64,000 bases of DNA from UBA11865 sp963749825 (GTDB lineage: Bacteria > Chloroflexota > Anaerolineae > Promineifilales > Promineifilaceae), in NCBI GenBank assembly GCA_963749825.1, contig CAVVOI010000016.1, positions 62,001 to 126,000 of the forward strand. The letters run 5' to 3'. Positions within the stretch are counted from its first letter, which is position 1. Every line of letters starts with the position of its first letter. Made by a program: the position numbers and the translations under genes. The notes below the pieces were generated by a model. It worked only from the letters and a program-made list of their open reading frames with translations. It did no database searches and had not been told where the DNA came from. Positions 9,117-18,330 of the stretch are shown one piece after another.

Positions 9117-10136
9117 ATGTTGGCTGAAAAGGTTCTTGTTACTGGTGGTGCAGGATTTATTGGTTCCGAACTCACGCGACAACTGTGCGCGCAGGGTGCG
9201 GAGGTTGTGGTTGTGGACAATCTTATTAATGGGAGGCGGGAAAACCTGGAAGGCTTGCCCGACGACCAGATGCAACTCGTGGTCGCAGATATTCGTGATT
9301 ATCAGCTTATGACAGAGCTAATGAAGGGCGTAGACATTGTCTTTCACCTGGCTTGCCTATGCTTACGGCATTCCATTCACTGCCCACAGGACAATCATGA
9401 GGTCAACGCCACAGGGACATTGAAGTTATTGGCGGCCGCAAAGGAGGCGGGCGTGGAGCGGTTTGTCTACACCTCAACAGGTGAAGTTTATGGATTGCCT
9501 CTTTGGACTCCGGTCACGGAAGAGCATCCAAACTTTCCCACAACCGTTTATGGTGCGGCGAAGCTGGCTGGTGAAGCCTACACCCGCGCTTATTATCTGA
9601 CTTATGGCTATCCCACAGTCATCGTCCGGCTGTTCAATACATACGGACCACGCTGCCATCATGAGGGAGATTGTGGTGAGGTGATCCCTAAATTCCTTGT
9701 ACGAACTTTAGCCGGTAGCCCAATGGTGATTTTTGGAGATGGCAGTCAGACCCGGGACTTCAACTATGTTGGTGACACAGCCAGAGGCATCATGATGGCC
9801 GGAATGGTCGATGATGCCATCGGAGAAACGATCAATCTGGGCAGGGGGTGCCCGACGTCCATCAGAGAATTGGCGGATGAGGTAGCGACTGTCGTGGGCG
9901 ATCCGGATGCAGAAATAATATATGATGCTCCCCGGCCAGGCGACGTTGAGGGTCTCTTCTTTGCCGAAACGACAAAGGCTAACCAGTTGATTGGTTATGC
10001 GGCCAAAGTGCCGCTTCGTGAAGGGCTGGCCAAACTGAGAGACTGGTATTTGACTCTTGATCAGCCACCAGAAAAGCTTCTGGAACAGGAAATCCTTCGA
10101 AACTGGGAATTGACGGGGGAAATGGCAAATGCCTGA
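9117..10136 (+). CDS. NAD-dependent sugar-nucleotide epimerase/dehydratase (extended SDR)
   Basis: A 339-residue extended short-chain dehydrogenase. Seen: the Rossmann motif GGAGFIG at residues 9-15, an STGEVYG active-site strand, the YGAAKLAGE catalytic Tyr-Lys pair, and the sugar-binding TRDFNYVGD segment. The frame opens at 9045, but the ATG at 9117 is preceded by AAGGAG with 6-base spacing and starts directly on the Rossmann strand, so it is preferred. It overlaps the next aminotransferase by 8 bases. The pair probably acts in sequence: SDR to a keto-sugar, then amination. Which keto-sugar is unknown. Confidence 0.87.
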   Translation: MLAEKVLVTGGAGFIGSELTRQLCAQGAEVVVVDNLINGRRENLEGLPDDQMQLVVADIRDYQLMTELMKGVDIVFHLACLCLRHSIHCPQDNHEVNATGTLKLLAAAKEAGVERFVYTSTGEVYGLPLWTPVTEEHPNFPTTVYGAAKLAGEAYTRAYYLTYGYPTVIVRLFNTYGPRCHHEGDCGEVIPKFLVRTLAGSPMVIFGDGSQTRDFNYVGDTARGIMMAGMVDDAIGETINLGRGCPTSIRELADEVATVVGDPDAEIIYDAPRPGDVEGLFFAETTKANQLIGYAAKVPLREGLAKLRDWYLTLDQPPEKLLEQEILRNWELTGEMANA

Positions 10137-11289
10137 AACTGAACGATTCATCCCAGTCGCCCGGCCTCTTATGGATGAACGAGAGGTCGAGGCAGTCCGG
10201 CGTCCGATCATGTCTGGCTGGGTCACTCAGGGACCTGAAGTTGCCGCTTTTGAGAAGGCCTTCGCCCATTACGTGGGCGCCGCACATGCTTGCGCCGTTT
10301 CCAGTTGTACGACCGGCTTACATTTAGCGCTACTGGCTGTAGGCGTTCAGCCTGGCGATGAGGTGATCACCGTTAGCCATTCCTTCATTGCCACGGCCAA
10401 CAGCATTCGTTATTGTGGCGCCAGCCCGGTCTTTATAGACATACAGCCGGGGACATTCAACATGGACCCCACGCTTATTGAACAGGCTATCACGGAGCGT
10501 ACCCGAGCGATACTGTGTGTTCACCAGATAGGAATGCCATGTGACCTGAAGGCGATCGTCGAAATCGCTGGTCAATATTCTTTGGCCGTAGTTGAAGACA
10601 CTGCTTGCGCTGTCGGCAGCGAGATTCTGTGGAACGAGCGATGGGAAAAGATCGGCCGGCCGCATGGCAGCGCAGCTTCTTTTTCATTTCACCCTCGCAA
10701 GGTTCTCACTACCGGTGATGGGGGAATGATTACCACCGCTAATCCGGAGTGGGATGATAGATTTCGTTTATGGCGACATCATGGAATGAGTGTACAAACG
10801 ACGGTGCGCCATGGAGCAAGGCAAGTCATCTTCGAAAGTTATCCGGAACTGGCGTACAACTATCGCATGACTGACATACAGGCCGCAATCGGGCAGGAAC
10901 AAATAAAACGTCTTCCAGAAATGATAGAACGGCGTCGTAGCCTTGCGAAGAGATACAGGGAACTACTATCAAATATTCCCGAGGTGATCTTGCCCGAAGA
11001 ACCCTCCTGGGCTCGGAGCAACTGGCAAAGCTACTGCATACGTTTACCTGATGCGTGCGATCAGTGGTCGGTCATGCAATTTATGTTGGATCGGGGTGTG
11101 GCTACCCGGCGCGGTATCATGTGCAGTCACCGCGAAAAAGCCTATGCTCATATTACTCCCCGATGGCCATTGATTGAATCAGAGAAAGCCCAAGATCATA
11201 GCATTATCATTCCTCTATACCATCAAATGACAGAGGAAGACCAGGAATACGTCGTGGAAGTGCTCGGGAAGGCATGTCGAGAGGCATAG
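10129..11289 (+). CDS. DegT/DnrJ/EryC1 sugar aminotransferase
   Basis: A 386-residue PLP enzyme. Seen: the SSCTTGLHLAL cofactor-phosphate loop, VVEDTACAVGSE with the PLP-nitrogen Asp157, and the aldimine lysine K191 in FSFHPRKVLTTGDGG, followed by YNYRMTDIQAAIG. It is distinct from the WecE copy at 2130 and belongs to the ArnB/PseC/PerA-like branch. Translational overlap with the upstream SDR suggests that it aminates the product of that enzyme. Substrate stereochemistry cannot be read from sequence. Confidence 0.87.
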   Translation: MPETERFIPVARPLMDEREVEAVRRPIMSGWVTQGPEVAAFEKAFAHYVGAAHACAVSSCTTGLHLALLAVGVQPGDEVITVSHSFIATANSIRYCGASPVFIDIQPGTFNMDPTLIEQAITERTRAILCVHQIGMPCDLKAIVEIAGQYSLAVVEDTACAVGSEILWNERWEKIGRPHGSAASFSFHPRKVLTTGDGGMITTANPEWDDRFRLWRHHGMSVQTTVRHGARQVIFESYPELAYNYRMTDIQAAIGQEQIKRLPEMIERRRSLAKRYRELLSNIPEVILPEEPSWARSNWQSYCIRLPDACDQWSVMQFMLDRGVATRRGIMCSHREKAYAHITPRWPLIESEKAQDHSIIIPLYHQMTEEDQEYVVEVLGKACREA

Positions 11290-12587
11290 CCGGAACGAAG
11301 CGCATAGGCCGCAGGATGGAACAACAACTCCAAGAACCAATGATGGTTGAGCACAATATGACCAACTCGAAGGAGCGCCTGGCAAGCATCATCATTCCCA
11401 ACTACAACCATGCTCAGTATGTCGGCGAGGCCATTCAAAGTGTCCTGGACCAAAATTACCGGGATTTTGAAATCATTGTCGTCGATGATGGCTCCATAGA
11501 TGCAAGTCGAGAAGTAATCGCCGGTTTTGGAAACCAGGTACGCTATATCTGGCAGGAGAACCAGGGATTATCGGCGGCACGCAATACTGGAATCAGAGCG
11601 GCAGAAGGCGCTTATATCGGTCTTCTAGACGCTGATGATATGTATGAGCCAGCTTTTTTGAGTACATTGGTTTCGATCCTGGAGGACAATGATGATGCGG
11701 CGGGTGTCTACTGCGGGTATCAATTTGTTGATCATCTAAATCACCCGCTGCCTCAAAAAGAAACACGCTTATTTCCAGATGAGCAGCTTTTCCAGGCCCT
11801 TGTCGACAGCAATTTCTTGGTCCCGGAGTCGATGCTGGTTCGTCGAAGCTATTATGAAAGCGTTGGGCCTTTTGACGAGACGTTGCGCGCTTTAGAAGAC
11901 TGGGATATGTGGCTCAGGCTGGCTAATCGGTACAAGATCATTGGAACAGACCAGGTGCTTACCCGCCATCGCATATTGCCTGGAAGCATGTCCTCGGACC
12001 CAATCCGGATGTTAGATAATCGCCTTGCCGTGGTGAAGAAGCATTTTGGTGAAGAGCCGGCCGTTGAAGAGATAGGCGTTGATCTGAAACGACGAGCTTA
12101 TGGAAGAGCCTATCTTGCTTCTAGTGTTGAATATCTACAGTATGGTGATGAAGATCGCGCCTATTCGTGTTTCCAAAAGATGGCTGAAGTGGGACCAGAT
12201 CTGCTGACCCAATTAGATACTTTCTACCAACTAGGCCTTGGCACTCAACCTAAGGGATCTCTGGGCCATTTCGATTCGTTGGATCTTCAAAGAAACGCTC
12301 GAGTACTTATAGATATGCTGGATCGACTGTTTGGCAGCCCAATCTTAAATGAAAGACTACGTTCCTACCAGCGAAGCGCTTATGCAAACGCCTATTTTGC
12401 CTTGGCCTTACAAAACTATGGGGCTAGACACTTCAAAGAAACCAGGCGTTTATTGTTTTCTGCCATTGTCGCCGATCCCAGCTACGTGTCTAATCGCCGG
12501 TTTTTGATGATCTGCTTAAAGGCATTGATGCCGAGTGGGTTCGTTGACCAGTTGAAAGTCGGCCGCCGAAAGATGGTGGTCCAGTAA
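11274..12587 (+). CDS. Glycosyltransferase family 2 with helical C-terminal tail
   Basis: A GT-A enzyme. Seen: SIIIPNYNHAQYVGEAIQS, VVDDGSIDAS (nucleotide-binding Asp pair), LDADDMYEPAF (DXD metal site), then RALEDWDMWLRLA (catalytic ED region). After about residue 290 comes a helical TPR-like tail, as in the truncated gene at the window start. The first ATG (11274) overlaps the aminotransferase by 16 bases. Internal ATGs at 11316 and 11358 are also possible, the last lying closest to the conserved strand, so the true start is uncertain. Donor and linkage unknown. Confidence 0.82.
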   Translation: MSRGIAGTKRIGRRMEQQLQEPMMVEHNMTNSKERLASIIIPNYNHAQYVGEAIQSVLDQNYRDFEIIVVDDGSIDASREVIAGFGNQVRYIWQENQGLSAARNTGIRAAEGAYIGLLDADDMYEPAFLSTLVSILEDNDDAAGVYCGYQFVDHLNHPLPQKETRLFPDEQLFQALVDSNFLVPESMLVRRSYYESVGPFDETLRALEDWDMWLRLANRYKIIGTDQVLTRHRILPGSMSSDPIRMLDNRLAVVKKHFGEEPAVEEIGVDLKRRAYGRAYLASSVEYLQYGDEDRAYSCFQKMAEVGPDLLTQLDTFYQLGLGTQPKGSLGHFDSLDLQRNARVLIDMLDRLFGSPILNERLRSYQRSAYANAYFALALQNYGARHFKETRRLLFSAIVADPSYVSNRRFLMICLKALMPSGFVDQLKVGRRKMVVQ

Positions 12588-12593
12588 ACAAAC

Positions 12594-13865
12594 ATGCGTA
12601 TCTTATTTCTCTCTAATTTTTATCCACCTCATGATGTGGGTGGCTACGAACAGTGGTGTGAGGAAGTGGCTAACGGTCTGATGGATCGTGGTCATGAAGT
12701 GGCGGTTCTCACAAGCCGGCATGGTATTCAAGCAGGATCTACAGACGAACAGGGATATGTGACCCGATCCCTCTATTTGCAGGCTGATATTTCCTACTAC
12801 CATCCGGTTGATTTCTTCTTGCGGCGCCCCAACCAAGAACAGGCGAACATTCAGGCTTTACGCAGAATGATCGACGAGTTTCAGCCGGATGTTGTGATGG
12901 TTTGGGGTATGTGGAACCTATCTCATACCCTGCCTTATTGGGCGGAACAGTGGATGCCGGGTCGAGTGGCCTATTTTATTTCGAATTATTGGCCGGCCGA
13001 CCCAGATCCACATACGGTATATTGGCGACTGCCCACAAGAAGACCGATGCTGGAGTTGATCAAGCGCCCCCTGCGTACCCTGGCGCTCGCAGAACTGCGA
13101 CGGGAAGGTTATCCACCATCACTGCAATTTGAACATGCAGTATGTTGTAGCGAATATGTGCGCGACACCTTGGTAAAATTGGGCAAGCTTCCGGCACATG
13201 CTGGAATTCTGTTTGGTGGCACGGATCCGAAGCCTTTTCTCGCAGCCTCGAAACTAAACAAGAATCACCAGGGTAAACAGAACGGCTCTTTAGATCTGCT
13301 TTACTTTGGTAGACTGATCCATGATAAGGGCGTACATACGGCGATAGAAGCCCTTGGTTTGTTGAAAAAACAAGGGCTTGCAGATGGCATTCAATTGACC
13401 GTTCTGGGGAGCGGGCATCCGGATTACGAAACTAAAATACAGCAAATGGTGGGACAGATGGATGTCGAAAACCAGGTCAGGTTTGTCAAGCAAGTGCCTC
13501 GAACTGAAGTTCCAGAATGGTTGGGGCGCTTTGATGTCTATCTCTTTACGTCTATATGGCCCGAGCCAATGGCCCGCAGCGTCATGGAGGCAATGGCGGC
13601 CGGACTTCTCGTTATTGGTACGGAGGTAGGTGGGCAGGTTGAGATGCTCGCTAACGATCAAAACTCACTCACTTTCAAGGCAGAAGACGCGGAATGTCTG
13701 GCCAGCCATATAGCCCGTGTATCCAATGACCCACTGCGGAGGGTGCAATTGGCAACGGCCGGGCAACAGATGGTTCTGGAGCGCTTCACATTGAACCGTA
13801 TGATTAATGAAATCGAACAATTTCTAATAGATGTGACTGAAAGCGGTCGGCCGCGTGCTACTTAG
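12594..13865 (+). CDS. GT4-type glycosyltransferase (tandem paralogue 1)
   Basis: A 423-residue GT-B enzyme. N-terminal MRILFLSNFYPPHDVGGYEQ gives the GGYEQ acceptor loop. The donor domain starts at LLYFGRLIHDKGVHTAIEAL, and the EX7E pair lies in FTSIWPEPMARSVMEAMA. It is followed by a close relative at 13887 sharing the same N-terminus (LSNFYPP..GGYEQWC), the WGMWNL motif and the FTSIWPEP motif, so the two arose by tandem duplication and probably add related sugars or successive residues. It begins 6 bases after the preceding gene. Confidence 0.85.
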   Translation: MRILFLSNFYPPHDVGGYEQWCEEVANGLMDRGHEVAVLTSRHGIQAGSTDEQGYVTRSLYLQADISYYHPVDFFLRRPNQEQANIQALRRMIDEFQPDVVMVWGMWNLSHTLPYWAEQWMPGRVAYFISNYWPADPDPHTVYWRLPTRRPMLELIKRPLRTLALAELRREGYPPSLQFEHAVCCSEYVRDTLVKLGKLPAHAGILFGGTDPKPFLAASKLNKNHQGKQNGSLDLLYFGRLIHDKGVHTAIEALGLLKKQGLADGIQLTVLGSGHPDYETKIQQMVGQMDVENQVRFVKQVPRTEVPEWLGRFDVYLFTSIWPEPMARSVMEAMAAGLLVIGTEVGGQVEMLANDQNSLTFKAEDAECLASHIARVSNDPLRRVQLATAGQQMVLERFTLNRMINEIEQFLIDVTESGRPRAT

Positions 13866-13886
13866 AATTGCCTACTTGATTTTGGT

Positions 13887-15140
13887 GTGTCTATGCAGAT
13901 TTTATTTCTGAGCAATTTCTATCCGCCCGTTAGCCGGGGCGGCTACGAACAATGGTGCCAGGAGGTGGCTGAAGGCCTCGTTAACCGGCAGCATGAGGTC
14001 ATTGTGCTGACCAGTAATTACGGCCGGCAGGAGCTGCAAGAACCCGAACCGGCCTGGATCCGCCGTGATTTGCATTTAGAAATGGAGTTCGCCTCAATGC
14101 GCAACGGCCTTCAATTTTTTACGAGTCGCAAGGCCCGTGAGGAAGAGAATTTAAGCCGGTTGGAGCGAGTCATTGAAGAGTTTGAGCCGGATGTCGTGCT
14201 AATCTGGGGGATGTGGAATTTGCCGCGTTCCCTGCCTGCCCAGGCGGAGAATCTCAAGCCGGGTAGCGTTGTTTACTATATGGGAGATTACTGGCCAACC
14301 CTACCAAACCAGTTCGAGGATTACTGGCAGGTGCCCCCTCAAAACTGGTTCACGAGCGTTCCAAAGTTTTTCTTGAAAAGGGTGGCGCGACAGATGTTGG
14401 CCGGTGAAGAGCGGCCTGCCTTGCGCTTTGACCATGTAATCTTTCCAACCGCCTTCATGGAAGGCGAATTAAGAAGCAAGGGTATCTCGCCCCAAGAAAC
14501 AAAAATTATCTACGGAGCGATCGATACAGGTCTTTATCCTTATCACAACGGGCGATCAAATACTGACAGCGATGAGAACTTATCGTTATTATATGTCGGC
14601 CGGCTCTCGGCAGAGAAGGGCGTTCACACAGCAATCGAGGCATTAGGCTATCTTGTACACGAGCTGGGCTATTCTCAGTTGCGCTTAACGATTGCCGGCA
14701 CAGGTGAACCTGAAGACGAAACTCACTTACGCCAGCTGGTTCGACAAGAAAAGGTTGAGTCCATCGTGGCTTTTATCGGCGCACAACCAAAAGAAGCGAT
14801 GCCCGAACTATACCACCGGGCTGATATCTTTCTATTTACCTCGATCTGGCCAGAACCTTTTGGCAGAGTGCTGGTCGAGGCTATGGCATCAGGTGTGGCT
14901 GTCGTTGGTTCGGTTTCTGGTGGTGCGGCAGAGATCTTAGTTGAAAACGAAAATGCCCTGTGCTTCGTTCCGGGTGATGTGATCGGCCTGGCAAATCAGA
15001 TAGCACGGCTCGTCGAGTCGCCCTCATTGCGACGGCAGCTAATCAAGACTGGCCGGCAGACTGCCCTGACCAAGTTTGACGTTGGCCGGATGACAAACGA
15101 GATCGAGGCTTACTTACAAACGATTGTGGATGGATCATAA
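13887..15140 (+). CDS. GT4-type glycosyltransferase (tandem paralogue 2)
   Basis: A 417-residue GT-B enzyme paralogous to 12594. It keeps the GGYEQWCQEVAEGL acceptor loop, LLYVGRLSAEKGVHTAIEAL and an EX7E pair in WPEPFGRVLVEAMASG. The frame opens with GTG at 13887; an ATG at 13893 two codons later is the more likely start. No strong ribosome site is seen, so translation may be coupled to the previous gene 21 bases upstream. Donor unknown. Confidence 0.85.
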   Translation: MSMQILFLSNFYPPVSRGGYEQWCQEVAEGLVNRQHEVIVLTSNYGRQELQEPEPAWIRRDLHLEMEFASMRNGLQFFTSRKAREEENLSRLERVIEEFEPDVVLIWGMWNLPRSLPAQAENLKPGSVVYYMGDYWPTLPNQFEDYWQVPPQNWFTSVPKFFLKRVARQMLAGEERPALRFDHVIFPTAFMEGELRSKGISPQETKIIYGAIDTGLYPYHNGRSNTDSDENLSLLYVGRLSAEKGVHTAIEALGYLVHELGYSQLRLTIAGTGEPEDETHLRQLVRQEKVESIVAFIGAQPKEAMPELYHRADIFLFTSIWPEPFGRVLVEAMASGVAVVGSVSGGAAEILVENENALCFVPGDVIGLANQIARLVESPSLRRQLIKTGRQTALTKFDVGRMTNEIEAYLQTIVDGS

Positions 15141-15241
15141 AATACCGTTCCGCATTCTGAGAACTGCTCATCTCTGTGAATTTAAACTGCTGAGCATTCG
15201 GGCTAGGAAAGCATCAGCGATTTTCTCTTAAAAATGAAACT

Positions 15242-16999
15242 ATGTCTTTATCCAAACTAAAAATGTTTAACCGAAATAATGAGGCGCTCCCAGTTAATTT
15301 GAGGGCTACTGGTTGGTTGTTTTCGAAGACAGCTCTTGTATTTCTCTTGTTCATAACAGTGGCTTACCTCGCCTATGGTCTGTTCTTCGTTCCAGCGTTA
15401 TTTATGGATGATTGGACATCGGTGATCGAGCGCGTCTTTACTGACAATGCAGAATGGCTAGACATGACGCAGCGACGGCCGTTACTGTTTTCCACCTTCT
15501 TGCTTCAGTATCGCCTGTTGGGCCTGAATGTTTCAGGCTATTACTTTGTCGTTTGGTCCTTGTATGTTCTTATGGCGATTTTACTTTATGCAATTGTTAG
15601 TCGTTTTTCCTTGGCATACAAACAGTTATTTGGCTTAGTCATTGCGCTATTGTTCCTTGTATATCCCACGACCTATACACACATGTATTTGATAATGCTT
15701 GGTATCTATTGTGCAATAGTTCTAACCCTGTTGTATGGTTATTTGCTCTTGAGATTTGCCCAAGGGGGGCACTGGTTTACTTTGGCGCTGGCATTAATCT
15801 GTCTGCTGATCTCCTTAGGTCTCTATGAGGGGCAGGTAGGTATAGCCAGTGCCTGGGCCTTGATCCTCATCCTTATTAATCGTAAGACATCTTGGATGAG
15901 GCGATTGAGCCTACTCATACCAATTGGTCTCATGGGCCTATTTTCACTTTGGCGAACAGTAGGTTTTCAGGCAACCGGTGTCGCTGACACTTATTTCTCT
16001 CAGGTCGTTACCTCTCCCAGTGTTTTGTTCTCTCGACTGTTGTTGGGGTATCGGTTAAGCCTGGTCTGGGGATGGACATCTGCGATTGAGGAATTTTTGC
16101 CCTGGGTATCAGGGGCAAAGATTGCTGTCCTCTTACTCTTTGGCGTTGTGATAATCCTTTTGGTCTTGAGTTACGTGATGTCAAGATACTTCAGGAATAG
16201 GCAAGAGCGCGAAGAGAAGGCCTGGTCACTGGATCAACGATGGACAATAACTCGTCTATACCTGTTTTCAGCTATTGCTGGCGTTGCCTTAATTGGGGCT
16301 GGTTATGTGCCTTTTTTGACCGTCTTTTTGCCCAGTTTGTCTGGCATTGGATCAAGGTTCAATATTTTTGCTACCATTGGCGGCGCTGTATTTATAGCAT
16401 CTGTCTTAATGATTGGGACGTTGCTATTAGCCAGGGATCAAAATCAGGTCAAATATATGCTAATCGCTTCTGCGGCCCCATTTGTAATTTTGGGGATTAT
16501 CACCCAGGCCTCAGTTCAATATAACAACAGAATTGCCTGGCGGGAGCAGCAAACTGTCTGGCAAGAGCTGTTTTCGGCCGCGCCAGATTTCAAAGATGAT
16601 ACGATGGTCCTCTTTATATTACCCGGTCATCAAGATCGAACAGGCTTTTATAATTGGCGACGAACACCTTTAAGCGCGTCGTGGGAGGCTTCTAGCGGGG
16701 TGCGCTTGCTTTACAACAATTCGACGCTCTCGGCCGATGTCTTATTTCCAGACATCGAAGAACCTATTGAGCCCATCCTGACCGACAAAGGAATGGTGAC
16801 ACAAGATACGGGTACAGTCACACCTTATGCCCGGATGGTTGCCTTTATTTTAGACAATGATGCAGGCAGCCTTAAACAATTGGACAAGCTTCCGGCTGAG
16901 CTGATTCAGGGGGCTACAGAGCCGGTTAAACTTTGTGCAGATTGCGTCTCCGACGAGCAGGTATTAGACGCTCCTCTACGCAATTTGATCCAGGATTAG
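15242..16999 (+). CDS. Polytopic membrane protein, GT-C-like
   Basis: A 585-residue protein with about eleven hydrophobic segments in residues 20-430, then a soluble C-terminal part of about 120 residues (GHQDRTGFYNWRRTPL region). The first extracytoplasmic loop carries FMDDWTSVIERVF, an acidic pair in the position where GT-C enzymes place their catalytic Asp-Asp/Glu. This suggests a polyprenyl-phosphate-sugar-dependent glycosyltransferase, but overall similarity to a named family is not clear. It is flanked by soluble glycosyltransferase genes, and a role in decorating or handling the exported polymer is inferred. Confidence 0.65.
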   Translation: MSLSKLKMFNRNNEALPVNLRATGWLFSKTALVFLLFITVAYLAYGLFFVPALFMDDWTSVIERVFTDNAEWLDMTQRRPLLFSTFLLQYRLLGLNVSGYYFVVWSLYVLMAILLYAIVSRFSLAYKQLFGLVIALLFLVYPTTYTHMYLIMLGIYCAIVLTLLYGYLLLRFAQGGHWFTLALALICLLISLGLYEGQVGIASAWALILILINRKTSWMRRLSLLIPIGLMGLFSLWRTVGFQATGVADTYFSQVVTSPSVLFSRLLLGYRLSLVWGWTSAIEEFLPWVSGAKIAVLLLFGVVIILLVLSYVMSRYFRNRQEREEKAWSLDQRWTITRLYLFSAIAGVALIGAGYVPFLTVFLPSLSGIGSRFNIFATIGGAVFIASVLMIGTLLLARDQNQVKYMLIASAAPFVILGIITQASVQYNNRIAWREQQTVWQELFSAAPDFKDDTMVLFILPGHQDRTGFYNWRRTPLSASWEASSGVRLLYNNSTLSADVLFPDIEEPIEPILTDKGMVTQDTGTVTPYARMVAFILDNDAGSLKQLDKLPAELIQGATEPVKLCADCVSDEQVLDAPLRNLIQD

Positions 17000-17038
17000 A
17001 ACGAAACTGGACCGTGACGGGATTCTGAATGCACATGG

Positions 17039-18283
17039 GTGTTTATCCGATTCAAAAAACAGCATCAAATTGAAAGAGTTCCTCTTTTTAGCAGGTTATT
17101 CAAGGTGAAAATCCTTTTCTTATCACGCTGGTATCCAATTCCGTTGACGAACGGCTCAAAGCTGCGCATCTTTAACCTCCTGCGAGGTTTGGCGCAACAA
17201 CACGAAGTCACGCTGTTAACATTTGCCGATCAACCGGATATCGATCTGGAAGCGCCCGAACTGCATTCAACTTGCCAAGAAATTCAGATTGTGCCCTGGA
17301 AACCTTATAATCCGCACAGTTCGCGCGCACGTTTTAGTTTCCTGAGTACAACCCCACGCTCAGTAGCAGATACTTTTTCACCTGCTATGCAGCGGCATAT
17401 AGAGCGGGCTGTTACATCCGGGCAGTATGATCTGGTCATTGCCTCGCAGTGGCTGATGGCCGGTTATGGCAAATACTTTCAGGAAATGCCTGCTCTACTG
17501 GAAGAAGTGGAAACTGGCGTGTTTAACCAGCAATACACACAGGCAACCTCAACCTTGAAAAGGTTAAGAAACAAACTAACCTGGGTCAAATTTCAGCATT
17601 ATTTATCCAAAACGATCCAAAATTATCGCGCTTGTACGGTGGTTTCGGAAGAAGAGAGGCAAATGCTTGCCGAGATCATAACAGATAATAAACCTATCGA
17701 GATCATCCCCAACTGCATCAATCTTGCCGACTATCAAAAAACAAATGGATCACCTCGAACAAATACATTAATCTTCACTGGCTCCTTTCGCTACCACGCC
17801 AACTATGATGCCATGCTCTGGTTCTTGGACAACGTCTACCCTCTCATTCAGGCCCGGGTTCCTGATGTCCATTTAATCATTACTGGTGACCACGCCGATA
17901 AACCCTTGCCAATGACCGATAATGTGACCCTAACCGGTTTCGTAGATGATATTCAGTCCCTCATCGCCTCTGCGAAAGTAAGTATAGTCCCAATTCGCCT
18001 TGGCGGTGGGACCCGTCTGAAGATCCTGGAGGCTATGGCGCTGCGCACCTCGGTTGTATCCACCTCTAAAGGCGCAGAGGGATTAAATGTACGCAATGGA
18101 GAAAACATTCTTGTCGCCGATAACCCTGAAGACTTTGCCGAAGCAGTTATCCAATTATTAGTAAAACCTGACCTTCGCCAAAAGCTGGCGGATAATGGTT
18201 ATGATTTGGTGTCCGATAACTATGATTGGCCAATTGTGATGCCACGTTTTTTAAGCCTCGTTGAGAAACTGGGCAGAGGGTGA
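17039..18283 (+). CDS. GT4-type glycosyltransferase (GGGxRxK subgroup)
   Basis: A GT-B enzyme of the subgroup whose donor site reads PIRLGGGTRLKILEAMALRT. The N-terminal strand KILFLSRWYPIPLTNGSKLR is the usual protein start of this subgroup. That points to the GTG at 17105 as the true start, although the frame is open from a GTG at 17039. Related enzymes lie at 21630 and 24208. The donor domain begins LIFTGSFRYHANYDAMLWF. Donor unknown. Confidence 0.82.
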   Translation: MFIRFKKQHQIERVPLFSRLFKVKILFLSRWYPIPLTNGSKLRIFNLLRGLAQQHEVTLLTFADQPDIDLEAPELHSTCQEIQIVPWKPYNPHSSRARFSFLSTTPRSVADTFSPAMQRHIERAVTSGQYDLVIASQWLMAGYGKYFQEMPALLEEVETGVFNQQYTQATSTLKRLRNKLTWVKFQHYLSKTIQNYRACTVVSEEERQMLAEIITDNKPIEIIPNCINLADYQKTNGSPRTNTLIFTGSFRYHANYDAMLWFLDNVYPLIQARVPDVHLIITGDHADKPLPMTDNVTLTGFVDDIQSLIASAKVSIVPIRLGGGTRLKILEAMALRTSVVSTSKGAEGLNVRNGENILVADNPEDFAEAVIQLLVKPDLRQKLADNGYDLVSDNYDWPIVMPRFLSLVEKLGRG

Positions 18284-18330
18284 ATTGTTTGCCGGTAGAT
18301 GTTCATACATATAATCTTCGTTACTAATCA

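Noticed and set aside
13290..13661. A 123-codon - strand frame inside a glycosyltransferase gene
   Set aside because: Antisense shadow of a strongly conserved GT4 donor domain.
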